Shown here in pieces: positions 1 to 7,105 of a DNA stretch of 25,027 nt; position 1 is the first letter of the stretch; every line of letters begins with the position of its first letter. The notes below the pieces were generated by a model, which made no database searches, was not told the DNA's origin, and worked only from the letters and a program-made list of their open reading frames with translations. Made by a program: the position numbers and the translations under genes. Source of the stretch: Thermoleophilia bacterium (GTDB lineage: Bacteria > Actinomycetota > Thermoleophilia > Gaiellales > Gaiellaceae). The stretch lies in contig JACVSB010000004.1 in the NCBI GenBank assembly GCA_014534155.1, positions 1-25,027 on the forward strand, given 5' to 3'.

Positions 1-2
1 CT

Positions 3-299
3 CCCCCGGCCGCGACGAGCGGCGGCGAGCTCTCGGTGGCCGGCGCCCGCCAACTGACGGACGAAGCGACGGCCGCCATGCGGGCGGGCGACTACGAACG
101 CTCCTACGCGCTCGCCGAGCGCGCGCTCGGCACGCTGCGCGGAAGCGGCGACATCTACGAGGCGTACGCGTACTACGACGCGGGGAACTCGCTCGCCCGC
201 CTCGGGCAGTGCGAGACGGCGCTCGAGTACCTGAATCGCTCGCAGGAGATCCAGGGCCGCCGCTCGGAGATCGACCGCGCCCGCGCGCGCTGCAGCTGA
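3..299 (+). CDS. TPR-repeat protein, C-terminal fragment
   Basis: The frame is open to the left edge of the window, so only the last 98 residues of a longer protein are visible and the true start lies outside. A Pro/Ala/Thr/Ser/Gly-rich linker is followed by helical repeats with the TPR spacing of small and large residues (for example AGDYERSYALAERAL, then YEAYAYYDAGNSLARLGQ, then CETALEYLNRSQEI). TPR repeats form protein-binding surfaces. The linker before them suggests they are appended to another domain, but what that domain is cannot be seen. A GTG at 36 could begin a short protein, but the frame continues upstream without a stop, so a truncated longer gene is preferred. It converges on rfbB with only 6 bases between the two stop codons. 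Confidence 0.6.
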   Translation, partial: PPAATSGGELSVAGARQLTDEATAAMRAGDYERSYALAERALGTLRGSGDIYEAYAYYDAGNSLARLGQCETALEYLNRSQEIQGRRSEIDRARARCS

Positions 300-305
300 G
301 GAGGG

Positions 306-1292
306 TCAGCCCAGGCGCTCGGCGTACTGGCGCTCGTAGTACGTCCGGTACTCGCCCGACTTCAGCGGCTCCCACCAGGCTCGGTGCTCGCGGTACCACT
401 CGACCGTTTCGGAGAGGCCTTCGTCCACGGAGCGCCTCGGAGCCCAGCCGAGCGCGCGCAGCTTGCCGGCGTCGAGCGAGTAGCGCCGGTCGTGGCCGGG
501 ACGATCCCTGACGTGGCGGACGAGCGACTCGTCGCGCCCCGTGAGCTCGAGCACGCGCCTCGTCATGTCCAGGTTCTCGCGCTCCTCCCCGCCCGCGACG
601 TTGTACACCTCGCCGCGCTCCCCGGCGCGCAGGACGAACTCGATCGCCGAGCAGTGGTCGGCGACGTGGAGCCAGTCGCGCACCTGCCGCCCGTCGCCGT
701 AGACCGGAAGCGGCTCGCCGTCGAGCGCGTTCGTGACGAAGAGCGGGATCAGCTTCTCCGGATACTGGTTGGGGCCGTAGGTGTTGGAGCCGCGGGTGAC
801 GGCGGCGTCCACGCCGTAGGTGCGGACGTACGCGAGCACCTGCAGGTCGCCGCCCGCCTTGGAGGCCGCGTAGGGGCTGGACGGGCGCAGCGGATCCTCC
901 TCGCGGGAGGAGTGGCCGGCAGGGACGTCGCCGTAGACCTCGTCCGTGGAGACTTGCACGAAGCGGGCCCGCGCCCCGCGCGCCCACTCGAGGAGGACGT
1001 GCGTGCCGACCACGTCCGTCCTGATGAACTCCCCGGCCTCGAGGATCGAACGGTCGACGTGCGTCTCGGCGGCGAAGTTGACGACCGCCTCGCACCCCTC
1101 GCCCGCAGCAGCCACGGCTTCCTGATCGGCGATGTCCCCCCGGACGAACCTGTGCGGGACGCCCTCGAGGTTCGCCGGGTTCCCCGAGTACGTGAGCTTG
1201 TCGAAGACGACGACGTCCTCGCCGCCCGCCGCGAGGCGCTTGACGAAGTGGCTGCCGATGAAGCCGCAGCCTCCGGTGACGAGCACGCGCAC
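306..1292 (-). CDS. rfbB: dTDP-glucose 4,6-dehydratase
   Basis: This enzyme converts dTDP-glucose to dTDP-4-keto-6-deoxyglucose, the second step of dTDP-L-rhamnose synthesis in the cytoplasm. The 328-residue protein is a short-chain dehydrogenase of the extended type. It has the NAD-binding GGCGFIG (7-13), the active-site STDEVYG (115-121, giving the Thr/Asp/Glu that act in dehydration) and the catalytic Tyr141-xxx-Lys145 pair. Its length is usual for RmlB. The GTG start is followed at once by the first beta strand (RVLVTGG), and an in-frame stop lies four codons upstream, so the start is well bounded. It is the last gene of the minus-strand rml operon. It is separated from rfbD by 101 bases, the largest gap in that operon, and that gap holds a small hairpin. 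Confidence 0.96.
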   Translation of the reverse strand: MRVLVTGGCGFIGSHFVKRLAAGGEDVVVFDKLTYSGNPANLEGVPHRFVRGDIADQEAVAAAGEGCEAVVNFAAETHVDRSILEAGEFIRTDVVGTHVLLEWARGARARFVQVSTDEVYGDVPAGHSSREEDPLRPSSPYAASKAGGDLQVLAYVRTYGVDAAVTRGSNTYGPNQYPEKLIPLFVTNALDGEPLPVYGDGRQVRDWLHVADHCSAIEFVLRAGERGEVYNVAGGEERENLDMTRRVLELTGRDESLVRHVRDRPGHDRRYSLDAGKLRALGWAPRRSVDEGLSETVEWYREHRAWWEPLKSGEYRTYYERQYAERLG

Positions 1293-1337
1293 GGCAATAG
1301 GCTAGTCAGCGCCTCCGCCGGTGCCGGAAAGCCGCGT

Positions 1338-1352
1338 CCGCCTCCGAGGCGG
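1338..1352. other. Small perfect inverted repeat between rfbD and rfbB
   Basis: Arms CCGCCTC and GAGGCGG flank a single base, giving a compact GC hairpin in RNA from either strand. It lies in the only sizeable gap of the rml operon. No T-run follows, so it is not a classical terminator. It might attenuate or stabilise the transcript between rfbD and rfbB, or be chance in GC-rich sequence. Confidence 0.3.
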
Positions 1353-1393
1353 GCGCGGAGTGCGCGTCCCGGTCCGGAGCCGCCCGCCTAGCC

Positions 1394-2218
1394 TCAGCCC
1401 ACGCCCAGGCGGGCGAGGCAGTCGCGCACGCCGGCCCGCCAGTGCGGAAGGGTGGGAGCGCCGGCGCGCTCGCTCCGCAGCACCGAGTAGGCCGGGCGAG
1501 GCGCCGGGGCCCCGTACTCGGCCGTCGAGATGGGGACGACGCGGCACGTGAGGCCCGCGTCCTCGAAGATCGCCTCGGCGAACTCGGCCCACGTGCACTC
1601 GCCCTGCGCCGCGACGTGCCAGGTTCCGTACTCGCGGGTCAGAAGCTCGCGCGTCGCGCGGGCGAGGTGGCCGACGTAGGTGGGCGAGCCCCGCTGGTCC
1701 GACACCACCCGCACCTCGCCACGCTCAGCTCCCAGCCGGAGCATCGTGCGGAGGAAGTTCGTCCCCGTGGGCCCGAAGAGCCAGGACGTCCGCACGACCC
1801 AGCCCCGCCGCACCTCGCGCTCGCCCGCGAGCTTCGTGCGCCCGTACACGGAGCGGGGGTTGGTGGAGTCCGACTCGACGTAGGGCGAGCGTTTCCGCCC
1901 GTCGAACACGTAGTCCGTCGAGTACAGGAGCACGGGTGCGCCGAGAGCGGCGACCCGGCGGACGCCCCCGACGTTCGTCCGCTCGGCGCCGTCGGGGTCC
2001 GCCTCGGCTGCGTCGACCGCCGTCCACGCAGCGGCGTGCAGGACAGCGTCCGGCCGGTACCGAAGCTCGAACGGCCGCCCAACGTCCAGGCGCTCGCGCG
2101 GGCGCGCGTCCGCCCACGGGAAGGCCTCCGCCAGCGCCCGTCCGAGCTGCCCGCCGGCGCCCGTGATCAGGAGGCGGCCGAATCGCGCCTGGAGAGGATC
2201 GGCGTGCGGGTGCTCCAC
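1394..2218 (-). CDS. rfbD: dTDP-4-dehydrorhamnose reductase
   Basis: This enzyme catalyses the last step of dTDP-L-rhamnose synthesis, NAD(P)H-dependent reduction of dTDP-4-keto-rhamnose. With the GTG start at 2218 the protein is 274 residues. It has the Rossmann motif GAGGQLG (20-26), STDYVFDG (100-107) and the catalytic Tyr125-xxx-Lys129 (YGRTK), then the SWLFGP and RGSPTYV segments typical of RmlD. The chosen GTG overlaps the end of rfbC by 52 bases, which is unusual. It is the only conventional start before the first beta strand. A CTG at 2170 would overlap the rfbC stop by a few bases but would remove part of that strand. No clear Shine-Dalgarno sequence precedes the GTG. The family call is firm; the exact start is less so. 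Confidence 0.92.
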   Translation of the reverse strand: MEHPHADPLQARFGRLLITGAGGQLGRALAEAFPWADARPRERLDVGRPFELRYRPDAVLHAAAWTAVDAAEADPDGAERTNVGGVRRVAALGAPVLLYSTDYVFDGRKRSPYVESDSTNPRSVYGRTKLAGEREVRRGWVVRTSWLFGPTGTNFLRTMLRLGAERGEVRVVSDQRGSPTYVGHLARATRELLTREYGTWHVAAQGECTWAEFAEAIFEDAGLTCRVVPISTAEYGAPAPRPAYSVLRSERAGAPTLPHWRAGVRDCLARLGVG

Positions 2219-2631
2219 AGGTGCACGATGCGCGGGTCGTCCCAGCGCACCCCATGCTCGTCCGGCTCGCGCGAGTCGTACTCCTCGGTCACGTGGTAGC
2301 AGAAGACGAGGTCGGTCAGCGCTTCGAAGCCGTGCGCGAGCCGGCCCGGGATGTAGAGGGCGACCCGGTTCTCGTCCCCGATGTCCTCGGTGTACGTCTC
2401 CCCCGTCTCGCGCTCGAGGACGACCACGCGCGCCGTGCCGGTCAGGCACGCGAACAGGTCGTCCTGCCCGCGCTCGTGGTAGTGGAGCCCGCGGATGACG
2501 CCGCGCCGCGAGAAGGAGACGTTCGTCTGGCGCGTCGCCTTCGGGAGCGCGCTCTCACGGCGCACCTCGACGAGCCAGCCGCGCTCGTCCTCCCACACGC
2601 GCAGGGGGAAGCGGAGGATCCCTTCGATCAC
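2167..2631 (-). CDS. rfbC: dTDP-4-dehydrorhamnose 3,5-epimerase-like protein
   Basis: RmlC epimerises dTDP-4-keto-6-deoxyglucose at C3 and C5 on the way to dTDP-rhamnose. This is a cupin-fold protein of 154 residues. The RmlC signature RGVIRGLHYH (43-52, with the active-site His50) is present. The later IPGRLAHGFEAL and YHVTEEYD segments and a terminal RWDDPRI motif are also present. It is shorter than the usual 180 or so residues, because strands between the two motif blocks are trimmed. The GTG start overlaps the rfbA stop as GTGA, which indicates translational coupling. Position between rfbA and rfbD makes the assignment secure by context, although a related 3-epimerase or 3,4-ketoisomerase of the same fold cannot be fully excluded. 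Confidence 0.85.
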   Translation of the reverse strand: MIEGILRFPLRVWEDERGWLVEVRRESALPKATRQTNVSFSRRGVIRGLHYHERGQDDLFACLTGTARVVVLERETGETYTEDIGDENRVALYIPGRLAHGFEALTDLVFCYHVTEEYDSREPDEHGVRWDDPRIVHLWSTRTPILSRRDSAAS

Positions 2632-3368
2632 GCCCGGTTGGCGCCGTGGCGGCGGACGAAATCGTTGACGGCGTAGTAGGCGTCGATCGACTCTCCTGCG
2701 TCGCCCCAGAAGCCTTCGAGCACCTCGTACTGCATGGAGCCCTGCTCGACGTACCAGTTGTTCACGTCCGTGATCTCGAGCTCGCCCCGCCCGGATGGCT
2801 CGAGCCGGCCGATCACGTCGAAGACGTCTGCGTCGTAGAAGTAGATTCCGGTCACCGCGAAGGAACTCGGCGGCTCGCTCGGCTTCTCGACGATCCGGAC
2901 GACGAGGCCGTCCTCGAGGTCCGGGACCCCGAGGTGGCGCAGGTGCGCCGGGTCGTCCTCGCGGGCGAGGAGGATGCGCGCGCCGTGCTCTTGCCGCGCG
3001 AACGCCTCGACCGCGGGCCGCAGCGAGCGCTCCAGGACGTTGTCGGCGAGCATGACGACGGCTCGCTCGCCGGCGACGAACCGCTCCGCCAAGCCGAGCG
3101 CCTCCGCGATCCCGCCCGCACGCTCCTGATAGGCGTACTGGAGCCGCTCGATCCCCCACTCGTGCCCGTTGCCGAGCAGGCGCAGGAACTCGCCCGCGTG
3201 CGTCCCGCCGGTCACCACCATGACCTCGGTGACCCCGGCCCGCACGAGCGCCTCGATCGCGTACGTGACCATGGGACGGTCGTAGATCGGGAGGAGGTGC
3301 TTGTTCGTGATCCGCGTGAGCGGATGCAGCCGCGTCCCCGACCCTCCGGCAAGGATGACGCCCTTCAT
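2628..3368 (-). CDS. rfbA: Glucose-1-phosphate thymidylyltransferase
   Basis: This enzyme joins glucose-1-phosphate and dTTP to give dTDP-glucose, the first committed step of the rhamnose pathway. The nucleotidyltransferase signature is at the very N-terminus (LAGGSGTRLHPLT, 6-18), followed by NKHLLPIYDRPM (22-33). Further in are LADN (107-110), where the metal-binding Asp sits, EKPSEPPS (161-168) and the substrate-binding stretch ELEITDVNN (196-204). At 246 residues it is the short form of the family, lacking the C-terminal extension of the roughly 290-residue enterobacterial enzymes. The ATG start overlaps the macro-domain stop as ATGA, and its own stop overlaps the rfbC start. Confidence 0.94.
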   Translation of the reverse strand: MKGVILAGGSGTRLHPLTRITNKHLLPIYDRPMVTYAIEALVRAGVTEVMVVTGGTHAGEFLRLLGNGHEWGIERLQYAYQERAGGIAEALGLAERFVAGERAVVMLADNVLERSLRPAVEAFARQEHGARILLAREDDPAHLRHLGVPDLEDGLVVRIVEKPSEPPSSFAVTGIYFYDADVFDVIGRLEPSGRGELEITDVNNWYVEQGSMQYEVLEGFWGDAGESIDAYYAVNDFVRRHGANRA

Positions 3369-3871
3369 CGCGCTGAATCTACTTGCCGGAGCGCGCGGGA
3401 GAACGCCGCCTCCGCCTCGCCGCCGTGGACGGCGAAGACGACGCGCTCGAGGACATGCGGGCGGAAGCGGCGCACTGCCTCCGCCATCGCCTCCGCGCAC
3501 TCCTCCAGGGGGAGCCTGCCCACTCCTGTGCCGAAGGCGGGCAGCGCGAGCGAGCGGGCGCCGAGCTCGTCGGCGAGCGCGAGGCAGCGCTCGGTCGTAC
3601 GCCCGACGAGGCCGACGTCGGTGCGCAGGTCCTGGCCCATCACGGCGCCGTGGATCACGTAGCGCGCGGCCAGGCGCCCCCCTTTCGTAGCGACGGCGTC
3701 GCCCGGATCGATCGGTGCCTGGGCGAGCGCCTCTCGCTCGATCTCCTCGCCTCCCGCCCGCTTGATCGCACCGGCTACGCCGGCGCCCATCCAGAGGTGG
3801 TCGTTGGCCGCGTTCGCGATCGCGTCGACCTCGAGCGCCGAGATGTCGCCCTCGCAGACCGCGAGCTCCAC
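3365..3871 (-). CDS. Macro-domain (ADP-ribose-binding) protein
   Basis: Stand-alone macro domain of 168 residues. The family binds ADP-ribose and related nucleotides, and many members remove ADP-ribose from proteins or hydrolyse O-acetyl-ADP-ribose. Visible motifs are GDI (8-10), IANAANDHLWMGAGVAGAI (18-36), which holds the conserved Asn and the glycine-rich loop, and LPAFGTGVGRLP in the second phosphate-binding loop. The GTG start lies 12 bases after the MMPL stop, and the stop overlaps the rfbA start as ATGA, so it is firmly inside the rml operon. Why an ADP-ribose-binding protein is coupled to dTDP-sugar synthesis is unclear. No ADP-ribosyltransferase toxin partner is visible nearby. Confidence 0.9.
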   Translation of the reverse strand: MELAVCEGDISALEVDAIANAANDHLWMGAGVAGAIKRAGGEEIEREALAQAPIDPGDAVATKGGRLAARYVIHGAVMGQDLRTDVGLVGRTTERCLALADELGARSLALPAFGTGVGRLPLEECAEAMAEAVRRFRPHVLERVVFAVHGGEAEAAFSRALRQVDSAR

Positions 3872-3883
3872 CGTCCGGGGAGC

Positions 3884-6067
3884 CTAGCGGGCGGACGGGC
3901 TCACGGCGGGCCGCGCGCTCGGCTCGAGCGGGGAGGGAGGCACGCGGACGACCCGCGCCACGTTGGCCGGGAGCCACCAGTTCAAGCGCCCGAAGAGCTT
4001 CATGGCGCTCGGGACGAGGAGCGCCCGCACGATCGTGACGTCGAGGGCGATGGCGACGGCGAGCCCGAAGCCGAACTGCTGCAACCCGACGATCGAGCCC
4101 GCCACGAAGCCCATGAAGGCTGCGACCATGATGAGCCCCGCGGCCGTGACGATGCGGCCCGTCTTCGCGAGACCGAGCGAGACCGCATGCTCGTTGTCGT
4201 GCGTGCGGTCCCACTCCTCGCGCATCCGGGAGACCAGGAAGACCTCGTAGTCCATGGAGAGCCCGAAGACCATGGCGAAGATGAAGATGGGGATCCACCC
4301 TTCGACCTGGTCGAACGCGATCAGCCCGACGGCGTCGGCGCCGCCCCACTTGAAGAACGCCGTGAGCACGCCGTAGGCAGCGCCAATCGAGAGGAGGTTG
4401 AGGACGATCGCCTTGAGCGGCAGGACGAGCGAGCGAAAGGCGCGCAGGAGCAGCAGGTACGTGAGGAGGAGGACTCCCAGGACGAGCCAGGGGAAGGCGC
4501 CGTACGCGGTGTCGAGGAAGTCGACGCCGCCGGGGGGCCCGCCGCCGGCATAGACGGCCGCGGAGCGCGGGAAGCGCGCGGCGGGGACGATCCGATCGCG
4601 AAGGCGGTCGACGAACTCGAGCGCCTGCGGCGCCCCGTACTCGCTCCGCCCGATCACGTCGAGGCGCGCGTAGCGGCCGTCTCGCGAGACGTACTGGGGC
4701 GAGGCCTCGTAGTCCACGCGCGCGACCTCGTGGTCCGCCTCGAGCCCCGACCGCAGCCGCTCGAGAGCCGACGCGACCGCCGGAGAGCGCACGCCGCCCC
4801 TCGCGCGCGTGTCGACCACGATCGCGGTCGGAGCGAGCGCTCCCTCGCCGACGGCGTCGGCGATCACGTTGAGACCCCGGATCCCCTCGAGGTTCTGGGG
4901 AATCCCCTTGTTCGAGCCCGGGCCGAGCTCGAGGGAGAAGACGGGGAGAGCAAGCGCGACGAGCACGGCGGCCGTGCCCACCGCGTAGCGGACGGGCCGG
5001 CGCATGATCGAGCGGGCGAGCCGGACCCACATGTTCTCGGTCCGCTCCCGGCGCTCGGCGACGAAGCGGGGAAGCAGCCGCACGCGGTCGAGCGGCGCGA
5101 CGAGCAGGAAGAGGAGGACGGGCAGGAGCGTCAACGCCGCGACGATGGAGACGAGGGGGATGATGAGCCCGCCGAGGCCGAACCCCCGCATGAAGGGGAG
5201 CGGCATGAAGAGCATGAGCGCGAGACCGATGCCGACGGCCGTTCCGCTGAAGACGACCGCTCGGCCGGCCGTCTCCATCGTCTGCACGACGGCGTCCTCG
5301 CGGCTCCCGCGCCCGCTCGCGAGCTCCTCGCGGAACCGGTAGACGACGAGGAGCGAGTAGTCGATCGCGATCCCGAGGCCGATCAGCATGACGAGGTTCT
5401 GGAGGTAGGTCGTGAGCTCGAAGAAGTTCGCGAAGATCCAGACGATCGCGAGGGTGGCGGGGATCGTGGCGGCCGCGAAGAGGAAGGGGACGAGGAGCGC
5501 GAGCGTCCCGAAGACGAAGACGAGGATCGCGGCCGCGACCGGGATCGCGATGTAGAGCTCGCCGACCTTCAGGTCGTCGTTGAAGACGGGGTCGAGGTCG
5601 TGCTCGATCGCGGCCTGCCCGCTCACGAGCACCTCGGCGCCCGGAATCCGGCCGGCTGCCCGGCGCATGTCGTCCGTGTACGCCTTGGCGTCCGCCGGGT
5701 CGAGGTTGGAGACGAGCCGCGCCGTGACGACGTCCGGGGAGACGGGCTGGACGCCGACGAGCCGGCTGGTGGGGAGCTCTCCCGCGGCCCGCTCGGCCGC
5801 GGCGCGGGTCGCGGGGACGAGAGCGGCTGCCCCGCCGGGCATCTTGCTGCGCACGACCACGGAGAAGGAGCCCGTCGACTTCTGGCCGAACTCGGCCTCC
5901 AGGATCCGCTCCGCGCGGGCGGTCTCGGTGCCGGGCAGCGAGAACCTGTTCGTGAGGAGGTCGCTGAGCCCGCTCGCCGCCACGAGGGAGACGGCGAGCA
6001 CGCAAAGCCACGCAGCGATCACGAGGCGGCGGTGGCGCAAGACGAAGCGGATCCAGCTGGTCAGCAA
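3884..6067 (-). CDS. MMPL/RND-family membrane transporter
   Basis: Inner-membrane transporter of 727 residues in the MMPL branch of the RND superfamily. Members export lipids, glycolipids or small molecules using the proton gradient. TM1 (about 14-33) is followed by an extracytoplasmic domain (about 35-165) and a five-helix bundle. A second set then follows: a helix near 360-378, a domain near 380-520 and five more helices. Both halves carry the proton-relay Asp-Tyr pair known from MmpL3: AIDYSLLVVYRF (Asp236-Tyr237) and SMDYEVFLVSRM (Asp606-Tyr607). The TTG start is supported by an upstream GGGAG and by the family N-terminus (SWIRFVLRHRRLV). It heads an operon that ends in rhamnose biosynthesis, so a rhamnosylated lipid is a plausible, unproven cargo. 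Confidence 0.93.
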   Translation of the reverse strand: MLTSWIRFVLRHRRLVIAAWLCVLAVSLVAASGLSDLLTNRFSLPGTETARAERILEAEFGQKSTGSFSVVVRSKMPGGAAALVPATRAAAERAAGELPTSRLVGVQPVSPDVVTARLVSNLDPADAKAYTDDMRRAAGRIPGAEVLVSGQAAIEHDLDPVFNDDLKVGELYIAIPVAAAILVFVFGTLALLVPFLFAAATIPATLAIVWIFANFFELTTYLQNLVMLIGLGIAIDYSLLVVYRFREELASGRGSREDAVVQTMETAGRAVVFSGTAVGIGLALMLFMPLPFMRGFGLGGLIIPLVSIVAALTLLPVLLFLLVAPLDRVRLLPRFVAERRERTENMWVRLARSIMRRPVRYAVGTAAVLVALALPVFSLELGPGSNKGIPQNLEGIRGLNVIADAVGEGALAPTAIVVDTRARGGVRSPAVASALERLRSGLEADHEVARVDYEASPQYVSRDGRYARLDVIGRSEYGAPQALEFVDRLRDRIVPAARFPRSAAVYAGGGPPGGVDFLDTAYGAFPWLVLGVLLLTYLLLLRAFRSLVLPLKAIVLNLLSIGAAYGVLTAFFKWGGADAVGLIAFDQVEGWIPIFIFAMVFGLSMDYEVFLVSRMREEWDRTHDNEHAVSLGLAKTGRIVTAAGLIMVAAFMGFVAGSIVGLQQFGFGLAVAIALDVTIVRALLVPSAMKLFGRLNWWLPANVARVVRVPPSPLEPSARPAVSPSAR

Positions 6068-6094
6068 GCTCTCCCTGGGGCGCGAGTCCCCGGC

Positions 6095-6123
6095 AAGTTA
6101 GTAACCGCTAGCCAGGATGTCAA
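6095..6123 (-). promoter_or_regulatory. Sigma-70 type promoter of the MMPL-rml operon
   Basis: On the minus strand a perfect TTGACA (6118-6123) is followed after exactly 17 bases by TAACTT (6095-6100). The expected transcription start is near 6088, giving a leader of about 20 bases before the TTG start codon at 6067, with GGGAG at 6071-6075 as ribosome-binding site. The -35 box is perfect but the -10 is weak. Confidence 0.55.
6097..6112. promoter_or_regulatory. Operator-like palindrome over the MMPL promoter
   Basis: GTTAGTAAC (6097-6105) is a perfect inverted repeat around one base. It overlaps the -10 box and abuts the palindrome GCTAGC (6107-6112). Read as one site, GTTAG-6-CTAGC is a near-palindrome of TetR-operator size. 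MMPL exporters are often controlled by TetR repressors, but no such gene lies in the window, so the regulator is unknown. Confidence 0.35.
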
Positions 6124-6148
6124 CTCCCTGCGGGGCGCGCGGCTCGTT

Positions 6149-6173
6149 GTTTTTCGCCGGGCAGCGGGGGTAA
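6149..6173 (+). promoter_or_regulatory. SigB/SigF-like stress promoter upstream of the YtxH-like gene
   Basis: GTTT (6149-6152), 15 bases, then GGGTAA (6168-6173). This fits the general-stress sigma pattern of Gram-positive bacteria and actinobacteria (GTTT, about 13-16 bases, GGGTAT or a close variant). Transcription would start near 6180, about 27 bases before the ATG at 6207. The proposal is strengthened by the downstream gene being YtxH-like, since ytxH of Bacillus subtilis is SigB-dependent. Confidence 0.45.
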
Positions 6174-6206
6174 GAGACGACGGCCAAGCGACGAAAGGAC
6201 AGGGGA

Positions 6207-6617
6207 ATGAGAGATCGGATGACGGACGCCGTCGAAGGGGCACGGCCGTACGTCGAGCGGCTGGCGCGAGACGACGAGCTCCACGAGCACGTGAAGAAGG
6301 CGTACGAGTCCGCCCGCAAGATCTACGACGACGTCGTCGCTCCCGTGGGCGCGACCGGGATCGCGATGCGGGTCGCGCGCGACAAGGACCTCCAGGACGA
6401 GCTGCGAAAGACGCTGGAGGAGCTGCGCGAGGCGGGGAAGCGGGCGCGCGGCGAGGACTCGCACACGGGCCGGAACATGACGCTCCTCCTCATCGGCGTC
6501 ACGCTCGGCGTCCTCTTCAACCCGATGACCGGGCCCGAGACGCGCCAGTGGATCCGCGAGAAGATCTTCGGACCGGAGGAGCCGTTCGAGTACCAGTCGA
6601 GCACGAACCAGTCGTAG
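6207..6617 (+). CDS. YtxH-like small membrane protein
   Basis: Protein of 136 residues. The first 85 or so are highly charged and helical, rich in Arg/Asp/Glu/Lys with a heptad-like pattern. One hydrophobic segment follows (about 90-103, MTLLLIGVTLGVLF), then NPMTGPETRQWIREK. A glycine-containing membrane helix followed by a Pro-x-x-Gly-x-Glu-Thr-Arg element is the hallmark of YtxH-like general-stress proteins, although here the membrane segment is near the C-terminus rather than the N-terminus. The start is supported by AAAGGA (6194-6199) seven bases before the ATG. Function is unknown; a stress-related envelope role is inferred from family resemblance and the upstream stress-type promoter. 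Confidence 0.75.
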   Translation: MRDRMTDAVEGARPYVERLARDDELHEHVKKAYESARKIYDDVVAPVGATGIAMRVARDKDLQDELRKTLEELREAGKRARGEDSHTGRNMTLLLIGVTLGVLFNPMTGPETRQWIREKIFGPEEPFEYQSSTNQS

Positions 6618-6633
6618 GCGCATAATCGCCCGG

Positions 6634-7089
6634 GTGCTCGCCCGGACGGATCATTACCCGTTCTGCTGGGGCTGCTCGCTCCAGACGGGCGGCCTCGAGT
6701 TCGACTGGCGCCTGGACGCCGACGGGCTCGAGGCCGAGCACGTCGTCCCAGAGCGCTACCAGGGTCCGCCGGGAATCGCGCACGGCGGGGTCGTCGCCGC
6801 GCTCCTGGACGAGGCGTGCGGGCAGGTCGTCGTACCGCTCCTCAGTCCCGCAGTCACCTCGCGGCTCGACGTCCGCTACCTGGCCCCGGTTCCCGTCGAG
6901 GAGCGCGTCCGGATAGCGGCCGAGCTCGTGGGTGCGGACGAGCGGCGGGCGACGGTCGAGGGGACGATCCAGGACGCCTCGGGCCTCCTCCTTGCGCACG
7001 CGCGCGCGGAGCTCGTCAAGGTCCGTCCTGAGCACTTCCTCTCGACCGAGGCCGGCCGGCGCAGGGGACTCGACTGGCTCGAGCAGTAG
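6634..7089 (+). CDS. PaaI-type acyl-CoA thioesterase (hotdog fold)
   Basis: A 151-residue hotdog-fold protein expected to hydrolyse acyl-CoA thioesters in the cytoplasm. The N-terminal CWGCS (11-15) matches the Cys-containing opening common in PaaI-like proteins. PPGIAHGGVVAALLDEACG (45-63) contains the HGG motif and the catalytic-side Asp/Glu of the hotdog helix. The central strand TSRLDVRYLAPVPVEERVRI is also typical. The GTG start lies 16 bases after the stop of the YtxH-like gene, without a clear ribosome-binding site, so it may be read from the same transcript. The natural thioester cannot be inferred. Confidence 0.85.
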   Translation: MLARTDHYPFCWGCSLQTGGLEFDWRLDADGLEAEHVVPERYQGPPGIAHGGVVAALLDEACGQVVVPLLSPAVTSRLDVRYLAPVPVEERVRIAAELVGADERRATVEGTIQDASGLLLAHARAELVKVRPEHFLSTEAGRRRGLDWLEQ

Positions 7090-7105
7090 GCGGGTCTGCC
7101 GGCCC

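Noticed and set aside
384..1391. Plus-strand open frame opposite rfbB
   Set aside because: Shadow frame; rfbB carries all catalytic motifs on the minus strand.
2628..6011. Very long open frame on the minus strand running in another frame through the MMPL and macro-domain genes
   Set aside because: Its upstream part is Arg/Pro/Ala-rich with no family motifs, while the MMPL and macro frames carry clear domains. Only its last 246 codons (rfbA) are real.
3383..6625. Open frame of over 1000 codons on the plus strand opposite MMPL
   Set aside because: Antisense shadow of a GC-rich gene: extreme Asp/Glu/Arg composition and no recognisable domain.
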